Assembly (NCBI GenBank): GCA_028583405.1 | Contig: CM053252.1 | Location: 36,235,763-36,299,762, forward strand | Length of the DNA: 64,000 nucleotides | Direction of reading: 5' to 3' | Source of the DNA: Pogonophryne albipinna | Taxonomy: Eukaryota; Chordata; Actinopteri; Perciformes; Artedidraconidae | Part shown: positions 22,540 to 34,417 of the stretch, piece by piece | Layout of the letters: every line of letters begins with the position of its first letter | How positions within the stretch are numbered: the stretch's first letter is position 1 | Program-made: the position numbers and the translations under genes | The notes under the pieces: generated by a model | What the model was told of the DNA's origin: nothing | Database searches by the model: none | Seen by the model: the letters and a program-made list of their open reading frames with translations, nothing else

Positions 22540-23060
22540 GACTTGAGTGGGAACTCGAGAGAGGGCTTGAGAGGGAACTCGAGAGGAAACTTGAGAGGTA
22601 ACTCGAGAGGTGATTTGAGAGGGGACTCGAGAGAGAACTCGAGAGGTGACTGGAGAGGGGACTCGAGAGGGGACTCGAGAGGAGACTTGAGAGGGGACTC
22701 GAGAAGGAACTTGAGAAGAGACTCGAGAGTGAACTCGAGAGGGGATTTGAGAAGTGTCTTGAACAGGGACTCGAGAGGGGACTCGAGAGGAGATTTGAGA
22801 GATGACTTGAAAGTGAACTCGAGAGGGGACTCAAGAGGGAACTTGAGAGAAGACTTGAGAGTGGACTCGAGAGGGAACTGGAGGGGTGACTTGAAAGGGG
22901 ACTTGAGAAGGGACTCGAGAGGGAACTCGAGAGAAGACTTGAGAGGGAACTGGAGAGGAAACTTGAGAGGGGACTCGAGAGGTGACTTGAGAGGTGACTT
23001 GGAAGGAGACTTGAGAGGTAGCTCGAGAGGAGACTTGAGAGGGAACTGGAGAGGAGCCTT
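22540..23060. repeat. 12-bp array, opposite orientation
   Basis: About 43 units of ggactcgagagg and variants (gaacttgagagg). It is the reverse complement of the 20750-21120 array. Confidence 0.9.
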
Positions 23061-23099
23061 GAGAGAGTTGGTTCGCCAACAGAACACGGGGGGCTGGAG

Positions 23100-23320
23100 T
23101 CGACCGGTATGCTGACAGGACTCGGGGAGCTGGCGTCGGCTGGAGAGCCAGCAGGAGACGAGGTGCTGGTGTCGGCCGGTATGCTGACAGGACTCGGGGA
23201 GCTGGCGTCGGCTGGAGAACCAGCAGGAGACAAGGTGCTGGAGTCGGCCGGTATGCTGACAGGACTCGGGGAGCTGGCGTCGGCTGGAGATCCAGCAGGA
23301 GACGAGGTGCTGGAGTCGAA
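23100..23320. repeat. 72-bp tandem repeat, three units
   Basis: Three nearly identical 72-base units starting gtatgctgacaggactcgg and ending ggagtcggccg. Confidence 0.9.
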
Positions 23321-23640
23321 ACCATGGCTGCTGGGGCCAGGACTGAGGCTGGAACCATGGCTGCTGGGGCCAGAACTGGGGCCGGAACCATGGCTGCTGG
23401 GGCCAGAACTGGGGCCGGAACCATGGCTGCTGGGGCCAGAACTGGGGCCGGAACCATGGCTGCTGGGGTCAGAACTGGGGCCGGAACCATGGCTGCTGGG
23501 GCCAGAACTGGGGCCGGAACCATGGCTGCTGGGGCCAGAACTGGGGCTGGAACCATGGTTGCTGGGGCCGGAACTGGGGCCGGAACCACGGCTGTGTGGG
23601 CCGGTTCTGTATCCGGAACCATGGCTGTTGGGGCTCGGGC
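23320..23640. repeat. 33-bp tandem repeat (accatggctgctgggg...)
   Basis: About nine 33-base units. On the minus strand they encode PAPAAMVPAPV-type repeats. Related units occur at 55890-56050 in the second element. Confidence 0.9.
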
Positions 23641-24063
23641 TACTAGCCTGGCCTTGTGATGACTCCTCTTAGCAGCCGCCTGAATACTTCGTGGACCTCC
23701 ATAAGCCAGACGAGTTCCGGAATACGACTCCTGGGCAGGAGCAGGAACTGGGGCAGAAGCACGGGTTGACTTCAGGCGGAACCCACCAAGGCGTATGGTG
23801 CCAGGTTGGGAATTGGGAGACATGGAGCTAGCATGCCTGGGGCTAGCAGGCCGGGAATCACATGTTTCAAGGAAGTCCAAAATCCAGTCAGGTAAGAACT
23901 CCACAAAACATAGTTTCTCTAATGCCAATCGGTGCGCCCTCTTCTGCCGAACACTGGACGCTCCCTTCCACCAATCGAAGCAGCAAGCCAGATAGAAGGT
24001 AAAATGCTGTAATTCTACCTCCCATGGATCATCTGCTGGGTCCATGTCTTGGTCGGTTCGTAA

Positions 24064-24389
24064 TGTTACGATGTGTGAAGCAGGTAGGACCCAAATGCAG
24101 ATTAACGTGAAAATTCCTTTATTTCAAGGCTATACTAACAAAGACAGAACAGACCACTCACCGAGGACAAGCCAAATCACAAGACAAACCGACAAAGACA
24201 GAAAAACCAGAACTTAAATACACACAAGACTAATCACACAAACAAGACACAGGTGAGGAGGAAGGAGAAAACACAGGGACACCAGGTGAACACAATCCGC
24301 AAGACAGGAGGTGAAAACCTTTCAAAATAAAACATCAAACAAAAGACAGAAAAAGACAAGACAAAATACAATACAGACAGATCGTGACA
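24064..24389 (-). repeat. LTR of the minisatellite retroelement
   Basis: TGTTACGATGTG...ATCGTGACA, 326 bp. Read on the minus strand it has a TATA-like gtatttaag and an AATAAAGG polyadenylation signal, and ends at the leader that precedes the MDPAD start. It lies on the 5' side of the element. Confidence 0.8.
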
Positions 24390-24594
24390 AATTCAGAGGC
24401 TCAGCGTTAGCATTGTGGGGTTTTTTTTGAAAAAAAAATTAAAACGATCAGTTAGATGAGTTTCTTGTCGTTACATGGATATAAAACATTCATAGTTTAT
24501 TAAATGAACATGCCCTCAGACACTGTTTCCTGCAGGATGTTGCGGCAGTGCCCCGGTACCGGGGTCTCTCGGGCTTAACAGGTTAAGCATTTTT
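24390..24594. other. Non-coding spacer with a MITE end
   Basis: Contains cgggcttaacaggttaag near 24572, similar to the MITE end that flanks the minisatellite element, possibly from a second copy. No gene. Confidence 0.4.
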
Positions 24595-25009
24595 TGTCAG
24601 GATTCGGGAAAAGGTAGGACCCAAATGCAGAATGAAAAAGACAAAAAGGTCAAGGAACAAAAGGCGAGCTTTATTTAAAAAGTTGATGGCAAAAAAAAAC
24701 ATGACGTAAAATAATCAGGTAGCACGAGGTAGTATCAAAACAAAAACTGACCATGACCAACATGGAGGGGGACAGTAAAGACAATGAACCGACATGGAAC
24801 ACAGAGGAAGACAAGACTAAATACAAAGAAGGGTAATCACAGAACAAGACACAGCTGGGCAGGGGAGGCAGAAACACAAGGGCAACAGGTGAACACAGGA
24901 GGGAAAACACAGGAAGGAAGACAAGACACAGGGAGAACAGAATTGCAAAATAAAACCCATGACAAGACAGACAAAACTAAAATCGTGACATAAAACTAAG
25001 ATTGTGACA
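24595..25009 (-). mobile_element. Solo LTR with TTTTT target duplication
   Basis: TGTCAGGATTCGGG...AGATTGTGACA (415 bp) is flanked by TTTTT at 24590-24594 and 25010-25014. On the minus strand it has gtatttag and AATAAAG signals. It is closely related to the truncated LTR at 56390-56536. Confidence 0.8.
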
Positions 25010-25393
25010 TTTTTTGCTACAATTGAAGCACCAGGCTTCCGGGAGTATACCGTGAATAGTGGTTAAACAAGTGGTTTAACACATGTACACTTTTGAAGGC
25101 TATATCTATTATGTTAATTGAAAAAGTTGTTTTTCAACAGCTGAGTCATTTCTTGCATTTAACTAACTGTTACGAAGTGTTCCAGTTAGGCTTTCGACCA
25201 AACCACAGCACTGAGACATCCACTAAAACACAGACAGTGGCAGAATCTCGGTTTTAGTATTATCATCTTGTGCTGCATTTGACACTGTTGACCACAACAT
25301 ATTACAAGACCGGCTGGAAAACTTGGTCGAAACAGTTCTGAATTTTTTTTAATCCTACGTAAAGGACATTAAAAACATTGTTTCTATAGGTAA

Positions 25394-25841
25394 TTATAAA
25401 ACGGACAAGTCAAATCAAGCAATCTGATTGGTTCTTAGCCGTGATATACTGAGCGTATACCACGGGTAGAATTGTAAGTTACTTTTCACAACAAATCAGT
25501 ATCCCTCCGCGTCTGAGAAAAACAGTATATCGTTGGGCTGAAAAGCAAACTGCTTGCAGTTTGCTTTTCATACTGGAACAAGAAAGCAGCGGAGAAGTAA
25601 CGGGGCAGAAACCCTCCTTTTTACGCAGCGGTCCAGACATAGACATCAAACGGCAAAACATATTCAGTGTGCAGTTCCTTTGGCATTAGGGCAGGGGTAT
25701 CTAGATACTTTCCAAGGTTTGACATAATGAGTTGTGCTACTTTTAAAGCAAGCAACGATGTTTTCAAATCTGTAATCAAAGAGGTCCGCAAAAACCCTAT
25801 CGACCAATCAGATTGCTTGATTTGACTTGTCAGTTTTATAA
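25394..25841. mobile_element. MITE with about 40-bp inverted ends
   Basis: TTATAAAACGGACAAG and onward (25394-25433) is mirrored at 25797-25841 (gacttgtcagttttataa). Sequence inside resembles the adjacent palindromic unit (gccgtgatata...ccacgg). No transposase. Confidence 0.65.
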
Positions 25842-26466
25842 ATATATTTACATTTCTTCCGTTACAAAACAAACTTACAAAGCATAAAATAGAAACATTT
25901 AAGATTAACTTCGACCTCCGGGGGGGTCTTACTATGTGGATTGAGGAGTGCCTATCTCCCGAAAAAAAAAGGACCTAAACGACGACATGCAGAGCTACGT
26001 GAAGAGCAGGTAGACCAACTGGGAAAGTACCACCATTCAAAAGTTTTCTGATGCGGGTCTTGAAACAAAGCAGAGAAATTATGACCGTTAGTGGCCACAG
26101 GTGTGAAAGCTCTCTCCAGAGCTACTGGAAGCCCAATCTCAGGGACCGGAGAAAGTGGAGCAATATTCTCACCACGCCAAGCAACAGCCTAGAACAACCT
26201 CAACCTATACAAGTAACCACGTAAGCCAATAAACGGCAACATACAAATGAATGTAAATAAATAGCCAAATAATGGATCAACGCTCTGTCTAATATGTTCG
26301 CTAGCTGTTAGTGTTGTTGCATAGCAACCACCTCGCACTATGTTTTGTGCAGAAGGCAACGGAGGGACTATTTTATTTTGAACATCATTATTTACTAATA
26401 AAAACTATTTAAATTAGAGTGTGTATTTTTCTTTCATATTGCCACACTTGGTAACCGTTTTATAAA

Positions 26467-26612
26467 AGCAATAGCTCACTTCAGGCCGTGATATATGCTC
26501 ATTATATCACAGCTAAGGGGGTTGTCGACCCTCCGCTTCGCGTCGGGCCGAACCACGCCCCTTAGCTGTGATATAATGAGCATATACCACGGCCTGTCGT
26601 GAGCTATTGCTT
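26467..26612. repeat. Palindromic foldback MITE
   Basis: Arms of about 60 bases (gcaatagctcac..ggccgtgatat..tatcacagctaagggg) pair with the inverse at 26560-26612 around a GC-rich loop (tcgaccctccgcttcgcg). It could form a long hairpin. Confidence 0.75.
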
Positions 26613-27217
26613 AACTATACATCTGAGTTGACAAATATGACATGTGGGGTTCCTCAAGTCTCCATCTTGGGGCCTCTTTTATTTGACATCTACATGCTAC
26701 CACTCAGATAATGAAAAACAACATAATAAGTTACCACATAATAAGTTACTATAGCTATGCAGATGACACACAAATGTACATATTCATTTCACCAGGAGAC
26801 TATGCTCCAATTCAAACACTGAGTAAATGCATTGAAAAAATAAATGACAGAACTTTCGTCAAATAAACAAAGATAAAACTGAGGTGATTGTTTTGGAGCC
26901 TTGGAGGAACTAATAAAAGGCAGCGCTGAGCTTCAGTCAGCAATGTTCAAAACAACAGATAAAGACAGAAATGTAGGTGTAACAGTCACATAAAAACAAT
27001 TACTAAGTCAGCCTACCGTAATTTCCGGACTATAAGCCGCTACTTTTTTCCCACGCTTTGAACCTCGCGGCTTATACAATGACGCGGGTAATTTATGGAT
27101 TTTTCCCGCTTTCACAAGCTTCATGAGCAAAAAACTAATAACATAATGTGACGTAAATCGTGCACGCTCAAACTTTCCGTCATTCTGATTACGGTAGTCA
27201 TTTTGTCACCCTCATCA

Positions 27218-28294
27218 TGGCAAAGACACGGAGAAATGCATATGATGCAGCTTTCAAGTTGAAGGCGATCGATCTGGCTGTTGGAAAAGGAAATATAGCT
27301 GCTGCACGGGAGCTTGGCCTGGTGTCTAAGATTTATGAGACGTAAAGGCCTGTCCATCAGGGTACGGACGAGTCTGTGTCAGCAGCTCCCTCCCGACTAC
27401 GAGGAAAAAGTTTCAAACTTCCACAAATTCACTGATGCAAAGATAGCGGAGCATTCCATCGGCCCGCACAACATCATAAATATGGATGAGGTTCCTCTGA
27501 CGTTTGACCTGCCTCTCACTCGGACTGTCAACAGGAAAGGCGAATCATCCGTCACGCTGAAAACAACTGGGCATGAAAAAACGCACTTCACCTGTGTTCT
27601 GAGCTGCACGGCATCGGGAGAAAAGCTTCCACCGATGTTGATTTTTAGACGCATGACGATGCCAAAAGAAACATTCCCGAGAGGAATTGTTGTGAAAGTC
27701 AACAATAAAGGATGGATGACGGAAAGCCTAATGCACGAATGGCATACGGAGTGTTACGGCAAGCGACCGGGAGGATTCTTTCACAAGAACAAGGCATTGC
27801 TCGTGTTGGACAGCATGAGGGCCCACATAACAGATTCTGTGAAAGAAGCCATCAAGAGGACACACTCAATTCCAGCTGTGATTCCTGGGGGCACAACAAA
27901 TTTGCAGCCACTCGACATCAGTGTAAATCGTCCATTTAAGGTGGCGCTCCGTGTTCAGTGGGAGGCTTGGATGACAAGTGGGGAGAAATCCTTCACTAAA
28001 ACGTGCCGCATGCGAAGAGAAACTTATGGTAAAGTCTGCCAGTGGGTCCTGACAGCGTGGAGCATTGTCAAAAAATCCACTATCATCAACAGGTTTCGAA
28101 AGGCTGGACTGCTGCGTGTTGAAGAGGGCAGCATGAGCTCAGCGGGGAATTTGCCTCCGGATGAAAGTGACGAGAGCGACAATGAAAACGATCCAACATC
28201 GGATGAAGCAATTCTGAGGCTATTCAACTCCGACACCGAAGGAGATGACTTCAGTGGTTTCAGTGCACAGGAGGAGGAAGATAGTGACCAATGA
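27218..28294 (+). pseudogene. pogo transposase, DNA-binding middle deleted
   Basis: The ATG at 27218 gives a CENP-B-type helix-turn-helix start (MAKTRRNAYDAAFKLKAIDL, AARELGL), then the frame stops at 27343. A second frame takes over (WCLRFMRRKGLSIRVRT, LCQQLPPDYEEK) and carries the DDE/DDD domain: NMDEVPLTFD (first Asp), LLVLDSMRAHIT (second) and LQPLDISVNRPFK (third). An acidic carboxyl end (DESDESDNEND) ends at 28294. The second helix-turn-helix is missing and the junction is out of frame, so this copy cannot make a full transposase although its catalytic part is well preserved. Confidence 0.85.
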
Positions 28295-28329
28295 TTTTCT
28301 TGGTAGGCTACTGTTTACTGCTATTTTTT

Positions 28330-28628
28330 TTACCAGCCGTGTTTCGTTTAAAGGCCTATTTATTTTTGTTACAAGCCGTGTTTCGTTTAAAGGCCTATTC
28401 ATTTTTGTTCCAAGTCGTGTTTCGTTTAAAGGCCTATTTATTTTTGTTACAAGCCGTGTTTCGTTTAAAGGCTTATTTATTTTTGTTCCAAGTCGTGTTT
28501 CGTTTAAAGGCCTATTTATTTTTGTTACAAGCCGTGTTTCGTTTAAAGGCCTATTTATTTTTGTTACAAGCCGTGTTTCGTTTAAAGGCCTATTTATTTT
28601 TGTTCCAAGCCGTGTTTCGTTAAAGCCT
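28330..28628. repeat. 39-bp tandem repeats in the pogo 3' region
   Basis: Eight units of caagccgtgtttcgtttaaaggcc..., alternating gtta/gttc at the end of each. They lie between the stop codon and the right TIR. Confidence 0.9.
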
Positions 28629-29427
28629 GTGTAAAGTTCATTTGTTTCAATGTACCGGTAGGCACCTGCGGCTTATAGACATGTGCGGCTTATTTATGTA
28701 CAAAATACTTATTTTTTTAAAATTCAGTGGGTGCGGCTTATATTGAGGTGCGCTTAATAGTCCGGAAATTACGGTACTTAAGAATAAATCGAGGATTAAA
28801 GATTTATGTCACAGCTGATTTGGAAAAACCTGTACATGCTTTTATCTTCAGTAGACTCGACTGTAATGGTGTTTTTACAGGTCTCACAAAAAAAACTATT
28901 AGAAAGCTGCAGCTGATTCTGAACGCTGCTCCCTGAGTCTTCACCTATGTTCCTCATTAGCATTAAGAAAGTGGATCACATCAGTCCAGTTCTGAGGTCT
29001 TTACACTGGCTTCCTGTCTGTCAAAGAATGTATTTAAATAAAGCATTGAATGGTTTAGGGCCAAAATACATTTCTAAATTGATTAACCATCCAGATCTCT
29101 CAGGTCTTCTGGGACAGGTCTGTTTTCTGTCCCCAGAGTCAAAAGTAAACATGGAGAAGTTCCGTTATTTATGCTCCAAATATTTGGAACAAACCAGAAA
29201 ACTGCAGGTCCGCTGCAGCTCCTACTACTTTTAAATCCAGGCTGAAGACTTTTCTTTTTGTCACTGCTTTTAATTGAACTATTCATATCTTACACTGCAC
29301 TGTAACCTTTTTTTCATGCATTTTATACCTGTGTTATGTTTATTTTTATTATCTTTGCTTTTTAATGAATGTCTTTAAATGCCATTTTATAATGTGTTTC
29401 CGATGCACTATTTCTTAATGCCCTTAA

Positions 29428-29880
29428 AGGTGGGGTAGGTAAGTTTCAGAAACCGGCTCGAGATACACTTTTTGTTATATTCCATGGAATGCTCTTAACA
29501 TCCCGATAGCAATGAATATCTTAAGTGCTTTGACAAAAAATCCATAAAAAAATTTCATCTGTGGAAGCTGTAATACTGTAAAAGGCTAAACGGATTGGAT
29601 TGCCGCTCTGTCTGTCAGCCTTCCATCTCGTGCACGCACAAATGTATCTCGTGCCCTCATTGGGCGTGCCGTCATTGGGCGTGCATTGCAGCAGTACTTC
29701 AATGACTCGCCAGCAACAGGCGGCCACTTTCACCAGTCTGTTGACGTCATGTGCGCGTTCATGTGTGTTGGAGGAGGTGCTCTGTAAGGAAGTCTGAAGG
29801 AAGGGGCGGATTCTTTTCGGCTGTGTACTTTCAAATTTTAGTGCACTCGAGCCGGTTTCTGAAACTTACCTACCCCACCT
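29428..29880. mobile_element. TTAA-target MITE (AGGTGGGGTAGG ends)
   Basis: AGGTGGGGTAGGTAAG at 29428 and CTTACCTACCCCACCT ending at 29880 are inverted repeats of about 35 bases (through aaaccggctcgag), flanked by TTAA at 29424-29427 and 29881-29884. TTAA targets indicate Kolobok or piggyBac. No coding. Confidence 0.85.
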
Positions 29881-29945
29881 TTAATGTCTTCCAATTTTTA
29901 AAAGCAGTTTGAATTGCCTAGCGTTGAAAGGTGTTGTGTAAATAA

Positions 29946-30692
<747 letters not shown>

Positions 30693-31689
30693 AGGCCTGT
30701 AGGCTACTACGAAGCTGGTTCAACATAACCTGGATATGTTTGAGTTAGCCGGTTGGCCTAATCCAAAACATACGCGCTCTCGCTAAGCGGTCCTACGACG
30801 CTGGTTATCAAGTGGATTGCTCAAGCCAGCCGTGTCCTATCTAGTTAGGTGCGCGTTCACATGAAAGGGGTGGTATTTGGAGCATTCGACCAATCACAAA
30901 CATGGAGAAGCGTACTGACCATAGATATATATAAACACTAGATAGCTCATGGGAGATTTTCCAGCCTAGCTGACCGGCCGCCATCTTGCCACAGTCAACA
31001 GTTACTCTGATTTGCGTTATGGTAGCTGTTGTAAGGTGAGTGATCTGCACAAAAATACTCTTAACTCGCTGAAATCTTGACTGATTTACAAACGGTTTGG
31101 TTTATTATAAACATTATTAGCATGGCTAAGATACAGGATGCTTGGACATGTTGACATTGCAGCTTTTCTTTGTGTATGTGGTTGTATTTATTAGCTGGCT
31201 AATAACAAGAGGCTGTGAGTGAGACCTAGGCCCTTTCTCATTTCATCAAATCCCCCTCCTCGACTCCTCGACTCCTCGGTCCTCCGGTAGTGACCCGGAA
31301 ATGAATTTTAGCGCGCCATGTTGAAGGACATCTCATTTCTCTAAATGCACTTCGAGGATCGAGCGTCGAGGAGGCTCTCTGGAGGAGCTATAACCGAGGA
31401 TACACTGATGGGTCCTCCACGGTCCTCCACGGCTCCTTCGTGGATGCATTTCCGGGAACAGAGATGTTTCAAGAGTCGTGACGCACGGCCGGACTTATCT
31501 CAGCCAATGACAGCTCTGCATGCATCCCCTGGATATTATTGTATTAACTGCTCTCATCGCAACGCGATGTTTACAGAGAGAACAGCTGTGAGGTCCGTGC
31601 AGAAAGCAGAGCAGTGTTTAAAATATATATCACTCAGTATAACAGGCCTACATTACTTTCTGTATTTGCTGTAGTTTAGTAGTGTATTG

Positions 31690-32707
31690 CCATCAGATAT
31701 TGAATATATGTCTCCGAAACTTGAAGAGCCTGTCCTGGAATTGTGCCACAAGTTCATCCTCTTGTATTGGGACATCTTTCTTCACAGTGATTGTGCACAT
31801 CCTCGTCTCTTCGCCTGGTTTGGAGTAGTCCACCTTCTCCTGGTACCACTGTGTCAGAGTTACCACCGTATTTGTTGATTTGGTGAGAGGATAGGTAGTT
31901 TGTTTGCAATCCACACATTCACCATAGGCACATAACTTGGAGGTGTTGCAAACAGTGCTGTCTGACATTTCCACAGGGTTTTTGGAGTTTGAGATGCCAA
32001 GTCTGTACAGTTTATCAGCCATGAACTGTAAGTTCTCATGGGTTTTACACTGGCATGTCTCCCTGTCTTTCTCATTGGGTGTAACCACCCAAAATGGTCT
32101 CTGTCGGCAGAAGAAAGCACAAGAAATATGTTGGAGCTCTGCTACAAATTTCTTATGGAGGTTAAGCAGGGAATCACAAAGTAGCCTCCTCTGTTTCTTA
32201 ACCTTCCTGAGGGTTAATGTGTTCTTCTTCCCTGTGGTCAGTCTGCTGACATCATCCCTGAGATAGAACTGTCTCACAGTCTCCTTCTGTGTTTTGGCCA
32301 CTTGGACTTGTTTTGGTGTTCTCAAGGTTCGAGACGCACACTCAATGCCCTTCTTGCAGTATGTCCTGCATCTGTATTTTTTTATCATCTTTTCTGACAG
32401 TAGCTGTGCAAGATTCTGTTTGGATTTGGTTTCCTTCAATGCCTTATATTTCTGTTTCAGCGTTCCCAAAAGAACAAAGTGGAACTTCAGGGCTTTTCTG
32501 ACTGGAGGGTTGACTTGCTGACCTTGTAGGATTTCCCGTGTTTTTGCTCCTGGGCTGTTCAAATTAGCACACTGTAGACGTGTGTTACGTTTCTTCAACT
32601 TTTCATATTTTCGTTTGCAGACAATGAGCTCATCTTTCAGTTTCTGAATTTCCCTTTGCTTTCTTTGAGCACCTTTCCTACGTACTCTCCTCCCTTCTTG
32701 TAGTTGT
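31690..32707 (-). pseudogene. Transposase exon 2: coiled coil and linker
   Basis: After a cattttgttttacag acceptor the exon reads QLQEGRRVRRKGAQRKQ, a coiled coil (KLKDELIVCKRKYEKLKK), then a cysteine-rich central part (CRTYCKKGIECASRT, CAYGECVDCKQ) and ends FKFRRHIFNI. A TGA follows immediately, then two more codons' worth of plausible coding before the insert boundary. From memory this matches the first half of a large uncharacterised protein family common in fish. The catalytic half lies upstream at 35249-36317. Confidence 0.65.
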
Positions 32708-33181
32708 CTGTAAAACAAAATGATTAGCTTAAAAAGGTTTCATTTCATTGGTTTCATTTAGGCTCTTGACTGTTTTATTTACACCATAATTTTACCATAG
32801 TTTTCACTCATTTCACCCTCAAGTTTGTGTGTGTGTGTATACTTGGTTTTCCTACAATATCAGGACCACATGTCCTGGTAATGCTGGAAAACCTGAAAGA
32901 TGCTACAATATCAGGACGTCCCCATTTTGTACAGGGGTCATTTTCAGGGGTAAGTCCTGATATTTCACAAATACAAAGCTGTGTGGGGGGGTGGGTGGGT
33001 GTGTGTCCTTGTAAAGATATTATATGTTGGGATAAAATCACTGTTGTGGGGACTAAGGGATAGGTGTGCATGATGTCCTTTCCCTGTAATGTACAGTAGT
33101 TACCAATCCTTGTAGGCTATGGTATGTGACATATTTTACTATTGATCACTGGATTTGTAACATCTCAAGTTCCGTATCTAC

Positions 33182-33456
33182 CTTGAAATGCTGGGTGATC
33201 TATCTGGAGATGATGGGGGGGTCAATGCTCCTGCTCTGCGCCTTTGCCTGCATCTTGCCTGGCGGACCTGCCATGCCTTGCGTTCACTTCTCTTCTCCCT
33301 TGCACTTTTGTCACTTATTTTTTTTCTTTTTTTTGTTTGAATATCTTTGACATAGCCCCGTTTCCTTTGCTCTAGGTATGCTGCTCTGCGCTCCGGATCT
33401 GCATCCCTGCGCTGTCTGTAGATTATCTGCTTTTCAGCTGCAGTTTATTTAGCCAT
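33182..33456 (-). pseudogene. Transposase exon 1: basic N-terminus
   Basis: The minus-strand ATG at 33456 reads MAK, a TAA stop, then TAAEKQIIYRQRRDADPERR. A frame slip in a run of A's near 33320 precedes SAREKRSERKAWQVRQARCR and PPSSPDRSPSIS, ending at an AG|GTAGAT donor (33182). Its phase fits exon 2. The early stop and the slip show that this copy is inactive. The short repeated YRxRRDADPERR motif is typical of the family's start. Confidence 0.6.
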
Positions 33457-34358
33457 ACCTGACAAAAGGAACAATAACAATGACAATAGGAAGTTGTGAT
33501 CATGAAATGGGTACTAATGAGTTATACTTTATGCATAACAACTTCTTTAAAAGCTTTTACTAAAGCTTATTTACACAAGATAGTCACTGGTGTTACTGGT
33601 CGTCACTGGTGTTACCATGAGGAGCAGTAACACCAGTGACGGTAACACCAGTGACAATTTTCATGAAATGTGTATTTTACAAAATGGCAGCTACAGTACC
33701 TCAAACCACATGTTGCTAATCATGCTAAACTCACTAAAATATGTAATTTAATCAATTTGTATTATATATTTTTTACATTTCTCTTCTTAAAAAATAGGTC
33801 ATACCAGTGACTCTAACTAAATGTCTCGTATGAAATTATGAGATAAATGAGAACATTTCCAACATTTGAAAAAAGACAGCAGACTGACAACGTACCTTTC
33901 TTCACAGTTCTTCAGGAAGTAGGAAGTAGGAAGTGATGTCACAAGTCTTTGGATTTTTTCAGAATAGGGATTTTTGTTAAGCGGTAACACCAGTGACATG
34001 ACACCAGGGGACAGCTATTTCCATTATATTATTTATAATATTTAGTTGCTATTTTTATTTTTTTATGTTATCCACTTCATAAATGTGATAGTGGTGTATA
34101 CATTATTGCATTTAAAATTGGAGAGAAATATATTTGTAAACTCTAAATATGCCCCTAAACCTCAATACATGACATTGGGGACAAGCACTTTTCTTGTACT
34201 TGGAATTTCATATAATTGATTAAAAACAAATATTGCCCAATTCTTGTCTCAAATAGGTTTAATTGTTCAAAGAACATTTTACATTATTCAAATATATAAA
34301 TTAAATGTGACTACAAAGTATGTTTAAAGTGTATGCTTTCTGCAAAGGCTGGGGACAG

Positions 34359-34417
34359 AAAAGTGTGCGTTTCTGTAGAATGACTCGCTGAGTCATTCTA
34401 CAGAAACGCACACTTTT
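34359..34417. repeat. 28-bp perfect palindrome, candidate joined transposon ends
   Basis: Arms 34359-34386 (AAAAGTGTGCGTTTCTG...GACTC) and 34390-34417 are exact reverse complements separated by GCT. Copies of a GTAACACCAGTGAC motif occur on both sides (33583, 33602, 33627, 33642 and 33984 to the left; 34578, 34938 and about 34960 to the right). This is the arrangement expected if subterminal repeats and TIRs of the two ends of one element were abutted. Confidence 0.9.

Larger units (their letters stand above)
21371..24045 (-). pseudogene. Gag-position ORF of the minisatellite LTR element
   Basis: The frame runs from 24045 to about 22831, then shifts to a second frame open from 23233 to 21371. 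The unique amino end (MDPADDPWEVELQHFTFY, WWKGASSVRQKRAHRLALEK) has the MDPAD start common to gag-like leaders of fish Gypsy elements. It is followed by PAPAAMVPAPV repeats (33 bp), 24-residue repeats (72 bp), serine/leucine repeats (12 bp) and a 20-residue repeat (60 bp, GPANPxSCxVGGPADYSPAG pattern). All units are multiples of three, so expansions kept the frame open. A protein function is doubtful. Confidence 0.5.
20549..24389 (-). mobile_element. LTR retroelement with minisatellite-expanded internal region
   Basis: Read on the minus strand it starts with an LTR (24389-24064), then a leader cgaaccgaccaagac and an ATG at 24045 in gag position (MDPADDPWEVELQ). After a unique amino end the interior is almost entirely tandem repeats with periods 33, 72, 12 and 60 bp. 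No RT, protease or integrase is present, so the element is non-autonomous. No 3' LTR is seen; the left end breaks at about 20549 inside a MITE. The LTR and leader match the smaller element at 55840-56536. Confidence 0.7.
27014..28776 (+). mobile_element. pogo/Tigger-like DNA transposon
   Basis: TACCGTAATTTCCGGAC at 27014 and GTCCGGAAATTACGGTA ending at 28776 are inverted terminal repeats including the TA target. Subterminal gcggcttata motifs occur on both sides (27072, 28668, 28735). The element encodes one pogo-type transposase with an internal deletion. It sits inside the L2 RT. Confidence 0.9.
25130..29945 (+). mobile_element. L2-like LINE broken by four insertions
   Basis: Decayed RT segments lie at 25150-25393 (GFRPNHSTET, FDTVDHN), 26610-27013 (CGVPQVSILGPLLFDIYMLP, YADDTQMYIF, KDKTEVIVL) and 28777-29280 (KLQLILNAAP, HISPVLRSLHWLP). 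Insertions are the MITE at 25394-25841, the foldback at 26467-26612, pogo at 27014-28776 and a MITE at 29428-29880. There are many stops. Order and motifs match the intact L2 at 14107-16918. Confidence 0.75.

Noticed and set aside
28245..28634. + strand frames encoding a repeated RVSFKGLFIF motif
   Set aside because: They translate the 39-bp tandem repeat after the pogo stop codon; the period is a multiple of three, so frames stay open by default.
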